A DNA stretch of 54,082 nt from Bacteroidota bacterium (GTDB taxonomy: Bacteria > Bacteroidota > Bacteroidia > Chitinophagales > Chitinophagaceae): positions 1 through 54,082 of the forward strand of contig JAFDXD010000031.1 of the NCBI GenBank assembly GCA_018268135.1, written 5' to 3'. Under the pieces are notes generated by a model. That model saw nothing but the letters and a program-made list of their open reading frames with translations, ran no database searches and was not told where the DNA came from. The first letter of the stretch is position 1. Each line of letters opens with the position of its first letter. Made by a program: the position numbers and the translations under genes. Below are positions 46,322 to 53,982 of this stretch, piece by piece.

Positions 46322-46831
46322 TTAAAACTTATAGCCAAATGATACCCCGCCAAAATAAGGCATAAAAAACCCATTTCCGAATATCGGGGTAATACCGGCT
46401 CTAAAGAGAAAGCCACCCTCTTTGGGTTGCAAACGATATCCTAAATAAAGATGGCCAAATGTGCTGGAAAAATTAGAATTATCATCAGAATTACTACTGG
46501 ATTTATTTGAAACGGATACGATAGTAGCGCCTGCACCTACTTCAAAATAATTACGGCTATCTTTACCTAATAAATAATTTATTTCAAGTGGTATAGTTAG
46601 TATCCCAACTTTTGATGATCCGTTATTAGAATCTTCTACTTTTACAGCAAAGCCTCCCACACCTGCTCTAAAGCCTAATCCATCTTCTTTCTTCATTACT
46701 CTCATATCATAATTGATAGAGGCAAGGCCCGCGCCTCCTAGTTCGCCATAAATTGATTTTGCTGCACTTTGGGCAAAAAGTTGATTGGTAATTAACACTA
46801 ATACAAATAGGGTCAGTAATTTAATTTTCAT
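46322..46831 (-). CDS. Small outer-membrane beta-barrel protein
   Basis: A 169-residue exported protein; the signal peptide ends LFAQ near residue 21. The remainder has eight or so amphipathic strands with Gly/Asn turns (YFEVGAGATIVSVSN; FGHLYLGYRLQPKEGGFLFRAGITPIF) and a C-terminal aromatic residue (GYKF), typical of outer-membrane barrels. It resembles the generic outer membrane beta-barrel family of Bacteroidota. It is monocistronic with its own promoter box. Function unknown. Confidence 0.8.
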   Translation of the reverse strand: MKIKLLTLFVLVLITNQLFAQSAAKSIYGELGGAGLASINYDMRVMKKEDGLGFRAGVGGFAVKVEDSNNGSSKVGILTIPLEINYLLGKDSRNYFEVGAGATIVSVSNKSSSNSDDNSNFSSTFGHLYLGYRLQPKEGGFLFRAGITPIFGNGFFMPYFGGVSFGYKF

Positions 46832-46860
46832 AAAGTTTTTTTAGTAAGATGTACTTAATG

Positions 46861-46868
46861 CAAAAATA
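46861..46868 (-). promoter_or_regulatory. Predicted promoter -7 box for the outer-membrane barrel gene
   Basis: On the minus strand TATTTTTG fits TAnnTTTG and lies 29 nt upstream of the ATG at 46831. It sits between that gene and the end of murB, giving independent transcription. Confidence 0.45.
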
Positions 46869-46880
46869 GTTGCATGTCGT

Positions 46881-47909
46881 TTAAAAAATATTTACTTCTC
46901 TCTGCAATAATACATTAAATTTATTTTTTACCGATGCAATAATTGCTTCGCTTAACTCATAAATTTCTTTGCCGGTAGCTTTTCCATAATTCACCAATAC
47001 CAATGCCTGCTTATCAAAACATCCTGCATCGGCTTTGCGGTATCCTTTCCATCCGCACTGCTCTATCAGCCAACCGGCAGCAAGTTTTACGCTTCCGCTT
47101 GGCAGTGGATAGCCTACAATATTTTTAAATTCTTTTTGCAATAATGAAAACAGATTGGCATCTACTTCGGGATTTTTAAAAAAACTTCCGGCATTGCCGA
47201 TTACAGCAGGGTCGGGCAATTTACTGCTGCGTATATTAATTACTGCCTGCGAAATGCCTTTAATACTCAGCGTACCAATATTCATCTTATCAAGCTCCTG
47301 CGTAATGGCGCCGTATGAAGTATTAAAAACTGCTGTTTTATTAAGCCTGTAAGTAACAGAGAGAATGGCAAACTGCCCCTTATATTTATTTTTAAAAACA
47401 CTTTCCCGATAACCAAAATTGCAATCTTCACAAGTAAATTGAACAATATTTTTTTCTTGCAAATGATAAGCCTCTAAGGTATAAAACACATCCTTTATTT
47501 CTACCCCGTAAGCGCCTATATTCTGCATGGGGCTGGCTCCCACTTTGCCGGGTATAAGCGACAGGTTTTCTACTCCTGCAAAATTATTTTGAATACAATA
47601 CAATACAAACTGGTGCCAGCCTACACCTGCCCCTGCTTTTACATAAATAAAATTATCATCTTCCTGTACAACTTCTATCCCCTCAAGTTCATTTTTTAAA
47701 ACAAGCCCCTCATAATTTTTTGTAAATAAAATATTACTCCCGCCGCCAAGTATTAGTATTGATGAGGCATTGCCAGCTTTGAAGTTCACATAATAATCGA
47801 GCGCTTCCTGCAATTGCAACACAGTGCTAAAGCCTGAAAAATAATTTGCATACACTTCAATACCAAAGCTGTTATAGTTTTTGAGTGATATATTTTGAGC
47901 CAGATTCAT
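46881..47909 (-). CDS. murB: UDP-N-acetylenolpyruvoylglucosamine reductase MurB
   Basis: Flavoenzyme of peptidoglycan precursor synthesis that reduces the enolpyruvyl group to give UDP-MurNAc with NADPH. The 342-residue protein has the FAD-binding region SSILILGGGSNILF (about 50-63), ENLSLIPGKVGASPMQNIGAYG (about 118-139), the catalytic serine in GNAGSFFKNP and a C-terminal glutamate region. The length and spacing match type I MurB as in E. coli. It is divergent from mnmE, with a 7-bp inverted repeat between them. Confidence 0.95.
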   Translation of the reverse strand: MNLAQNISLKNYNSFGIEVYANYFSGFSTVLQLQEALDYYVNFKAGNASSILILGGGSNILFTKNYEGLVLKNELEGIEVVQEDDNFIYVKAGAGVGWHQFVLYCIQNNFAGVENLSLIPGKVGASPMQNIGAYGVEIKDVFYTLEAYHLQEKNIVQFTCEDCNFGYRESVFKNKYKGQFAILSVTYRLNKTAVFNTSYGAITQELDKMNIGTLSIKGISQAVINIRSSKLPDPAVIGNAGSFFKNPEVDANLFSLLQKEFKNIVGYPLPSGSVKLAAGWLIEQCGWKGYRKADAGCFDKQALVLVNYGKATGKEIYELSEAIIASVKNKFNVLLQREVNIF

Positions 47910-47969
47910 ACCTGTAAATTTAGTTTTGAAACAATTATTAATAAAAAATAGTTTTCTATGTTTTAATTA

Positions 47970-47992
47970 GATGTGTAAAAAAATAACACATC
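47970..47992. promoter_or_regulatory. Inverted repeat (candidate operator) between murB and mnmE
   Basis: GATGTGT (47970-47976) and ACACATC (47986-47992) form a perfect 7-bp inverted repeat with a 9-nt A/T spacer. It lies directly upstream of the mnmE -7 box, covering the spacer to the -33 region, where a repressor would block polymerase. It could also form an RNA stem if transcribed from further upstream. Confidence 0.45.
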
Positions 47993-47993
47993 G

Positions 47994-48001
47994 TATCTTT
48001 G
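47994..48001 (+). promoter_or_regulatory. Predicted promoter -7 box for mnmE
   Basis: TATCTTTG matches TAnnTTTG and ends only 4 nt before the mnmE ATG, so the transcript should be leaderless or nearly so. Confidence 0.6.
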
Positions 48002-48005
48002 CCTT

Positions 48006-49412
48006 ATGGCAAATAAACTTTTGGGCTGGGACGACACCATTATTGCATTGGCAACAGCCCAGGGTATTGGCGCCATCGGCATCTTGAGGCTTAGCGGTAC
48101 CCAATCTTTTAATATTGTAAACGAACTTTTTACTTCAAAAAACCTTCTTGCACAGCCCACTCACAGCCTTCATGTAGGAGTTTTAAAATCAGGCGAAAAT
48201 ATTTTGGATGAAGTAGTGGTATCACTTTTTAAATCACCCAAAAGCTATACCGGCGAAGATGTGGTAGAAATAAGCTGCCATGGTAGCCCTTATGTGCTAC
48301 AGAGTGTATTACAAGCCTGCATGCACAAAGGCGCAAGGCTTGCCAGGCCCGGTGAGTTTACACAAAGAGCTTTTTTAAATGGAAAACTTGACCTCACCCA
48401 GGCAGAAGCAGTAGCCGACCTTATTGCCAGCGAAAGTGAGGCTGCGCAAAAAACTGCTTTGCAACAAATGAAAGGTGGCTTTAGCAATGATATTAAAAAC
48501 CTGAGAGAGCAGCTTATTCATTTTGCAGCACTGATAGAATTAGAACTTGATTTTGCTGAAGAAGATGTAGAATTTGCAGATAGAAAAAAATTAGAAAACT
48601 TAATTGCAGATATATTATCTGCCGTAAAAAAATTAGCAGCTTCATTTAAACTCGGCAACATTATAAAAAATGGTGTAGCCACCGTAATAGCAGGCAGGCC
48701 CAATGCAGGAAAATCTACTTTGCTAAATGCATTGCTCAATGAAGAGCGGGCAATAGTTACCGATATTGCCGGCACCACCAGGGATACCATTGAAGAAAAA
48801 TTAATTGTAAATGGCATAGTATTTAGGCTTATAGATACAGCAGGCATACGTGAAGCTACAGACAGCATTGAAAAAATAGGCATTGAAAAATCAATGGAAA
48901 AAATAAACAATGCCGTAATTCTGATGTATGTATTTGATGCCAGTACTCAGGCGGTAATAGAAGTAAAAAACGATATTGAAAAACTAAATCCTATTGGTCA
49001 AAAAATATTGCTGGTAGCAAATAAAACTGACATGTGTACAGAAAGTAAATTAAAAGAATTGCACCGGGGCATTTGTGAAAATATAAAAATAGATTTTACT
49101 TATTTAGAAGTATCAGCCCTCAAAAAACAATATATAGAAACCCTGGTAAACTGCCTGCCTGAAATGGTAGTATCAGAAAAAATAAATACCAATAATACCA
49201 TTGTAGTAAACAGCCGGCACTATGCAGCGCTTATTGATTGTGAAACTGCATTATTAAAAGTACAGGCCGGGCTGCAAAGTAATATTACCGGAGATTTACT
49301 TTCTGCAGATATCCGCCATGCCCTGCACTCTCTTGGTGAAATAACCGGAGAAATACTTCATGACAAAGATATATTGGGCACGATTTTCGGAAAGTTTTGT
49401 ATCGGGAAGTAA
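48006..49412 (+). CDS. mnmE: tRNA modification GTPase MnmE (TrmE)
   Basis: GTPase that with MnmG installs carboxymethylaminomethyl groups on U34 of tRNAs. The 468-residue protein has the N-terminal tetrahydrofolate-binding domain (about 1-120), a helical domain, and an inserted G domain with G1 GRPNAGKS (230-237), G2 TTRDTIEE, G3 DTAG and G4 NKTD. It ends in the conserved FCIGK with the catalytic-site cysteine C465. Its last codons form an att-like site, see the entry at 49404. The ATG follows the predicted promoter by 4 nt. Confidence 0.97.
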   Translation: MANKLLGWDDTIIALATAQGIGAIGILRLSGTQSFNIVNELFTSKNLLAQPTHSLHVGVLKSGENILDEVVVSLFKSPKSYTGEDVVEISCHGSPYVLQSVLQACMHKGARLARPGEFTQRAFLNGKLDLTQAEAVADLIASESEAAQKTALQQMKGGFSNDIKNLREQLIHFAALIELELDFAEEDVEFADRKKLENLIADILSAVKKLAASFKLGNIIKNGVATVIAGRPNAGKSTLLNALLNEERAIVTDIAGTTRDTIEEKLIVNGIVFRLIDTAGIREATDSIEKIGIEKSMEKINNAVILMYVFDASTQAVIEVKNDIEKLNPIGQKILLVANKTDMCTESKLKELHRGICENIKIDFTYLEVSALKKQYIETLVNCLPEMVVSEKINTNNTIVVNSRHYAALIDCETALLKVQAGLQSNITGDLLSADIRHALHSLGEITGEILHDKDILGTIFGKFCIGK

Positions 49413-49421
49413 CCGGCACAA
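49404..49421 (+). repeat. att-like direct repeat at the mnmE 3' end, copy 1
   Basis: GGGAAGTAACCGGCACAA spans the mnmE stop codon. The preceding bases (TTTTGTATCGGGAAGTAA, 49395-49412) match the 18-bp att site described for SGI1-type islands at mnmE/thdF in all but about two positions, from memory. A second copy (17/18) is at 50317-50334. A tyrosine recombinase gene is not present in the window. Confidence 0.6.
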
Positions 49422-49537
49422 ACAAACGAACACATATCAGGCACAAAAACCACGTAAAGCCATGTAAAAAAATGGCGTTTTTTATTATACTTTATTATAC
49501 GTTTTTTTATATTTTATCTATGTTTATTTATGGATTA

Positions 49538-49559
49538 TTTGTACCTTATTTGTACCTTA
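49538..49559 (+). repeat. Tandem 11-bp repeat downstream of the att site
   Basis: TTTGTACCTTA occurs twice head-to-tail (49538-49548, 49549-49559). Short direct repeats next to an att core are a typical layout of integrase arm-type sites. No integrase gene remains, so this stays a guess. The surrounding 285 bp (49413-49697) show no credible gene. Confidence 0.4.
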
Positions 49560-49697
49560 TTTTCGCAGCAACGCCTCCTGCAAAGAAAGTAGCGTGATGA
49601 GGGATTTTTTAGAATAGTGTACTGGCTACGCTTTTAGGCCCTGTTGAAAAGCAAGTGACGACTTACAGAATATAATTGACATTTAAAAATTGATCGC

Positions 49698-50264
49698 ATG
49701 CATATAATACAATCTATTCAAAACAGGATTTATGAAATTAGGGGTGAAAGGGTGATGCTGGACAGGGATTTGGCAGCTCTATATGAGGTGGAAATAAGGG
49801 TATTAAACCAAGCCGTAAAGCGCAATATGAAACGTTTTCCCAAAGATTTTATGTTTCAGCTTTCCAAAGACGAATGGGAAAGTATGAGGTTTCAAATTGA
49901 AAACTTAGATAAACAGGAGAAATCTTTATCATCACAAATTGTGACCTTAAAAACTGGAAGGGGGCAGCATACAAAATATTTACCTTATGTTTTTACCGAG
50001 CAGGGTGTGGCCATGTTGAGCGGGGTACTAAACAGCGACCGGGCAATAAATATGAATATTGCCATCATGAGGGCATTTGTTGAAATAAGACGTGTTTTAA
50101 TTCAACAAAATGATATACGGGAACAACTAAAACTAATCAAAGAAAGGATGGGCGAACATGATGCTCAACTAAACCAGATTTATGATGCAATGGAAAATTT
50201 ATTAGACGAAAAAGCTGCTCAAAGAAAATGGGAGGATAGGGAAAGGATTGGATTTAAAAAATAA
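49698..50264 (+). CDS. ORF6N-domain protein
   Basis: A 188-residue protein with the ORF6N DNA-binding domain at residues 8-95 (IYEIRGERVMLDRDLAALYEVE; RFPKDFMFQLSKDEW) followed by the linker TKYLPYVFTEQGVAMLSGVLNS and a helical C-terminus. This domain occurs in phage antirepressors and, in Bacteroidota, in genes beside type I restriction systems and integrated elements. It sits alone between the two att-like repeats, so it belongs to the mobile segment at mnmE. Its partner genes are lost or not in view. Confidence 0.9.
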   Translation: MHIIQSIQNRIYEIRGERVMLDRDLAALYEVEIRVLNQAVKRNMKRFPKDFMFQLSKDEWESMRFQIENLDKQEKSLSSQIVTLKTGRGQHTKYLPYVFTEQGVAMLSGVLNSDRAINMNIAIMRAFVEIRRVLIQQNDIREQLKLIKERMGEHDAQLNQIYDAMENLLDEKAAQRKWEDRERIGFKK

Positions 50265-50316
50265 TCATCAATGTTCATAGTTGTTTGAAATAGTCAGGTA
50301 AAAATTAGCAAAAACA

Positions 50317-50334
50317 GGAAAGTAACCGGCACAA
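50317..50334 (+). repeat. att-like direct repeat, copy 2
   Basis: GGAAAGTAACCGGCACAA matches the mnmE-end copy at 17 of 18 positions (15 contiguous). It lies 913 bp downstream of copy 1, right before the truncated GxxExxY remnant. It may be attR of a small remnant island or the junction between two tandem islands. Confidence 0.55.
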
Positions 50335-50344
50335 CTCAAAATAG

Positions 50345-50521
50345 CGAGGCTTGGGGCTTGGGTCTCATAAAAAAGCATTAACCCAATTAGAAGATGTTCA
50401 CCTGGCACAGGCAATTAATTATTTAGAAGCGTATAATATCGAAATAGGACTCCTCCTCAATTTTGGAAGCAAGAGCCTGGAGTTTAAACGATTAATCAAT
50501 AAAAAAAAACAAATCAGCTAA
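50345..50521 (+). pseudogene. 5'-truncated GxxExxY protein gene
   Basis: The frame ending TAA at 50521 encodes AQAINYLEAYNIEIGLLLNF followed by GSKSLEFKRLI, which is the C-terminal signature of the GxxExxY family (usually about 125-130 residues). Only about 50 residues remain; the N-terminal half including the name-giving motif is absent, and the frame is closed by a TAG at 50342-50344. Loss begins next to the att-like repeat, so truncation by the recombination or insertion event is likely. Confidence 0.75.
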
Positions 50522-50525
50522 ATCA

Positions 50526-52070
50526 ATGATTCAGACAATTTACATAGCCATTGGTATTATAATCGGAGCAGTTGTCGGCTGGCTATTGGCAAAGGCAAAA
50601 ACTGCTTCCGCCATTCAAGCAGAGAAAGATGCTGCACAACTTAAATATTCCGAATTAGAAAAGGAATTTGTAGGCTACAAAGCAACGGCCACTTCGCAGT
50701 TGAACACCGCAACAGACAATCTCAATGCTAAGTCTAAAGAAATAAATAATTTAAAGCAAACTATCGAAGCAAATGCAAAGGAGATTGCTGCCTTAAATAG
50801 CCAGGTGTCAACTGCCAATGCAGATTTGCGGGCAGCCAGCCAAATCATACTGGATAAAAATAAAGCTATCGAGGCAATTGCAGAGGAGTTGAAGACATCC
50901 AAAAAGGAACTGTCTGAAACGACTCAGGCATTAGCTACTGCCAAAGCAACCAATGATGCCCTAAATGAGAAATTGCAAACACAAAAGGAGGAAATAGAAG
51001 CCTTGGGCAAGAAATTCAATACCGAATTTGAAAACATTGCTAACAAGATACTGGAAACTAAATCGGAGAAATTTACAACACTTAACAGGGATAATATCAC
51101 CAGTATTCTTCAACCGTTGGGCGAAAAAATTCAGGATTTTAAAAAGCAGGTGGAAGATACATACGGCAAAGAAAGCAACGAAAGAGCTTCACTGAAAACA
51201 GAGGTTAAGAGCCTGCTTGATATGAATCAGCAATTGGCATCGGAAGCCAAAAATCTTACCCGTGCTTTAAAAGCTGAAGTAAAAACTCAGGGTCGCTGGG
51301 GCGAAATGATATTGGAAAAAATACTCGATAAATCTGGTTTGCGTAAAGGCGAAGAATTCTTTATGGAACACCAACTATTCGATACCGATGGTAAACCTTT
51401 ACTGAGTACGGTTAGCGGTAAAAAAATGCGGCCCGATGCACTCATTAAATACCCGGATGAGCGCCATGTAATTGTAGATTCAAAAGTTTCTTTAAATGCG
51501 TTTCTGCGCATGACCGAAGCCGAAACTGAAGAAGCACAGCAAGCAGAATTGCTGGCACATGTAAAAGCCATTAAAGCCCATATTGATGATCTTAGTGTTA
51601 AGGCTTATGAAGATTATAGCAAGTCAATGGATTTTGTGATGATGTTTGTCCCCAATGAGTCGGCTTATTTTGCAGCCCTGCAGGGCGATGGTAATTTATG
51701 GGAATACGCTTATGACAGGCGCATCTTACTTATTAGCCCTACGAATCTTATAGCGGCGCTAAAATTAATTTCCGATTTATGGAAGCGGGAACGCAATGAA
51801 AGCAATGCCATGGCCATTGCCGAAAGAGCTGGTAAGATGTATGAAAAAATGGTAGGTTTTGTGGATAGTCTTGATGCTGTTGGCAAAAACCTCGACCTGG
51901 CCAAGGGTAAATATGATGAAGCGGTTAAACAACTGCATTCCGGCCGTGACAATTTCTTTGGGCAAGCCGCAAAAATGAAAACCTTGTTGAACTATCAAAA
52001 AACAAAAGATTTTTCACCGGCAAGGTTGGATTTAGGAGAACAAAATGATATAGAACCAATAACAAAATGA
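50526..52070 (+). CDS. rmuC: DNA recombination protein RmuC
   Basis: A 514-residue protein: an N-terminal membrane anchor (about 1-22), a long coiled coil (about 30-190) and the RmuC domain (about 225-480). Key motifs are RWGEMILEKILDKSGL, RPDALIKYPDERHVIVDSKVSLNAF and YAYDRRILLISPTNLIAALKLI. RmuC has a PD-(D/E)xK-like nuclease fold and limits inversions at short repeats in E. coli. In Bacteroidota it is often carried in type I restriction clusters, and here it precedes a fic gene and an hsdR remnant. It starts 4 nt after the GxxExxY remnant. Confidence 0.95.
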   Translation: MIQTIYIAIGIIIGAVVGWLLAKAKTASAIQAEKDAAQLKYSELEKEFVGYKATATSQLNTATDNLNAKSKEINNLKQTIEANAKEIAALNSQVSTANADLRAASQIILDKNKAIEAIAEELKTSKKELSETTQALATAKATNDALNEKLQTQKEEIEALGKKFNTEFENIANKILETKSEKFTTLNRDNITSILQPLGEKIQDFKKQVEDTYGKESNERASLKTEVKSLLDMNQQLASEAKNLTRALKAEVKTQGRWGEMILEKILDKSGLRKGEEFFMEHQLFDTDGKPLLSTVSGKKMRPDALIKYPDERHVIVDSKVSLNAFLRMTEAETEEAQQAELLAHVKAIKAHIDDLSVKAYEDYSKSMDFVMMFVPNESAYFAALQGDGNLWEYAYDRRILLISPTNLIAALKLISDLWKRERNESNAMAIAERAGKMYEKMVGFVDSLDAVGKNLDLAKGKYDEAVKQLHSGRDNFFGQAAKMKTLLNYQKTKDFSPARLDLGEQNDIEPITK

Positions 52071-52079
52071 GCCTGAATT

Positions 52080-52171
52080 TACCCATGAAAACTACTTTAT
52101 GGGTACAAAAAAGCAAAAATTGCCCACGTTTTGTCGTACATGGGTAGAAAATCTAAAAAACGACCCACGTT
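52080..52171. promoter_or_regulatory. Repeat-rich fic promoter region (candidate operators)
   Basis: Three related elements occur in 92 bp: an inverted pair TACCCAT (52080-52086) / ATGGGTA (52099-52105), a further ATGGGTA (52140-52146), and two direct copies of CCCACGTT (52123-52130 and 52164-52171). CCCACG-TT followed by GT(A/C)... and ATGGGTA look like arms of one binding site. The Fic protein has a C-terminal winged helix that could bind here (autoregulation, inference). Confidence 0.5.
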
Positions 52172-52207
52172 ATAGTGCAAATAAACTAATTTTAGATAAA
52201 ATAATAT

Positions 52208-53347
52208 TTGTTGAGCCTCAGTCAAAAAAATAGAATAGAACTACTGCCACCTAAAACGGATTTGGAAACCAAAGCGGTTTTAAAAAAATTGGTGTCAGTA
52301 AGGGCGGCCCTGTCCGGCTTAAATGGTATTGCAGAGTCTATTCCCAATGAGGGCATACTTATAAGCACATTAGCATTGCAGGAGGCAAAAGACAGTTCGG
52401 CCATAGAAAATATTGTAACTACGCATGATGAATTGTATAGCAGTGATGGAGTAAGCCGGCAGTTTGCCAGTATGGCGGCAAAAGAAGTATATAATTATGC
52501 CTTTGCATTACAGCAGGGATTTGAGCGAGTAAAAAAAACCAGGCTGATAAAAGGCAATGATATCATCAGGCTTCAGGCGCTGCTGGAAGAAAATGATGCA
52601 GGGTACCGGAGCCTGCCGGGTACTACTTTAAAAAATGAACAAACAGGCGAAGTGGTTTATAGCCCACCACAAACAGGCGCAGAAATAAAAACCCTGATGG
52701 CCAATCTTGAAAAGTTTATGAATGATGATGGCCTCAGCGATGTAGACCCGGTTATTAAAATGGCGGTTATACATCATCAGTTTGAAAGTATTCACCCTTT
52801 TTATGATGGCAATGGACGTACAGGAAGAATCATTAATATTTTATACCTGGTAAAACAAGGGCTGTTGCAATTACCAATACTTTACCTGAGCCGGTACATC
52901 AATCATAATAAAGGAGCGTATTACAGGCTACTGCAACAAACAAGAAAAACAAAGAAGTGGGAACCCTGGATCTTATACATGTTAGATGCAGTAGAAATAA
53001 CATCTGTTCAAACCACTCAAATTATAAGGGATATAAAAAACCTGATGAGTAAACACAAACATCAGATAAGGCAGGATCTTAAAAAAATATATAGTCAGGA
53101 TCTGATCAATAGTTTGTTCAGGCATCCTTACACAAAAATTGAGTATATAAAAAAAGACCTTGGAGTAACACGGAAAACAGCAGCAAGTTATTTAGAGCAG
53201 TTGTGCGCTACAGGGCTGCTGCATAAAAACAAAGTGGGTAAAGAAAACTACTATTTTAATGATGAGTTAATTTTATTGCTGTCTAAAGTCAATAGTCTTA
53301 AAACCAAAGAAGAAGAAGCGCCTACAATAATAACCAGTACAAAATAA
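52208..53347 (+). CDS. Class II Fic-family AMP transferase
   Basis: A 379-residue Fic protein starting at TTG (52208; a second TTG follows). The inhibitory motif SSAIEN (residues 63-68, pattern S/TxxxEG/N) is in the N-terminal helix before the Fic core, as in class II proteins. The active-site motif HPFYDGNGRTGR (about 197-208) is complete, with catalytic His and the two arginines. The C-terminal part includes a winged helix (HPYTKIEYIKKDLGVTRKTAASYLEQL). Fic proteins transfer AMP from ATP to target proteins. Many Bacteroidota type I restriction loci carry such a gene beside rmuC and hsdR, as here. No target can be named. Confidence 0.93.
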   Translation: MLSLSQKNRIELLPPKTDLETKAVLKKLVSVRAALSGLNGIAESIPNEGILISTLALQEAKDSSAIENIVTTHDELYSSDGVSRQFASMAAKEVYNYAFALQQGFERVKKTRLIKGNDIIRLQALLEENDAGYRSLPGTTLKNEQTGEVVYSPPQTGAEIKTLMANLEKFMNDDGLSDVDPVIKMAVIHHQFESIHPFYDGNGRTGRIINILYLVKQGLLQLPILYLSRYINHNKGAYYRLLQQTRKTKKWEPWILYMLDAVEITSVQTTQIIRDIKNLMSKHKHQIRQDLKKIYSQDLINSLFRHPYTKIEYIKKDLGVTRKTAASYLEQLCATGLLHKNKVGKENYYFNDELILLLSKVNSLKTKEEEAPTIITSTK

Positions 53348-53351
53348 TCAA

Positions 53352-53675
53352 ATGGCAGAAGGAACAAAAGAATCACATTTTGAGGAGCATATTGTAAAAT
53401 ATCTTACAAAAATTGCTCAACCCGAATTTGCAGAATATACAGAGAAAGACAATAGTTGTTATGATAAGGAACTTTGCCTGATACCTGAAGACCTCATTGG
53501 TTTTATAAAAGATACCCAGCCTCGTAAGTACGAGGCTTTGTCTGCTCAGTACGGAGCAACCGTAGATGAAAAAATAGTAGAACGGGTAGCAGAGGAATTG
53601 CGTAAGCGAAAAACCCTGGATGTTTTCAGAGAAAAAGTAAAAGACCGTGGGCAGGTGTTAGATATGTTGTATTGA
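53352..53675 (+). pseudogene. N-terminal fragment of type I restriction subunit HsdR
   Basis: The 107-residue frame opens 4 nt after fic with an intact start and reads like the beginning of HsdR (ESHFEEHIVKYL; DLIGFIKDTQPRKYEAL; RKRKTLDVFREKVKDRG). It stops at TGA right where the nuclease core should begin. The following fragment, in another frame, resumes in the helicase region, so the PD-(D/E)xK nuclease and Walker A segments are gone. The gene cannot make a functional restriction subunit. Confidence 0.8.
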
Positions 53676-53679
53676 ACAA

Positions 53680-53982
53680 ATGCCCGGAACGGTAGAATAT
53701 ATTGACAAGAATAAAACAAGCCAGGATTTAAAAAATGCAATAGAAAAAGGTAAAAGAATAATTGTTACTACACTTCAAAAGTTTCCTGTTATTTCAGATG
53801 TAATTGCACAAAATAATGACAAGAAATATGCAGTAATTATTGATGAAGCGTACAGCTCACAAGCGGGTGAATCTGCAAGGCATTTGAGAAAAGCATTATC
53901 CTTAGAAGAAGCGGAAGCTGCAGATGGAGAAGAAAAAGATCTTGATGATTTGATTGCAGTGAATAGTCCTGAAATAGGTTGA
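53680..53982 (+). pseudogene. Internal fragment of HsdR helicase region, cut by an IS
   Basis: A 100-residue frame containing KRIIVTTLQKFPVI, KKYAVIIDEAYSSQAGESA and RHLRKALS, the helicase-motif stretch of HsdR. The D-E-x-H box is written DEAY, changed from the usual DEAH. It is in a different frame from the first fragment (53352-53675), implying a deletion of a few hundred codons plus a frameshift. The frame ends at TGA at the very edge of an IS3-type element (see 53980-54082), so the C-terminal half was lost by insertion. Confidence 0.75.

Noticed and set aside
49397-49597. 66-codon ORF overlapping the end of mnmE
   Set aside because: Starts inside mnmE in another frame and reads through AT-rich spacer; no domain.
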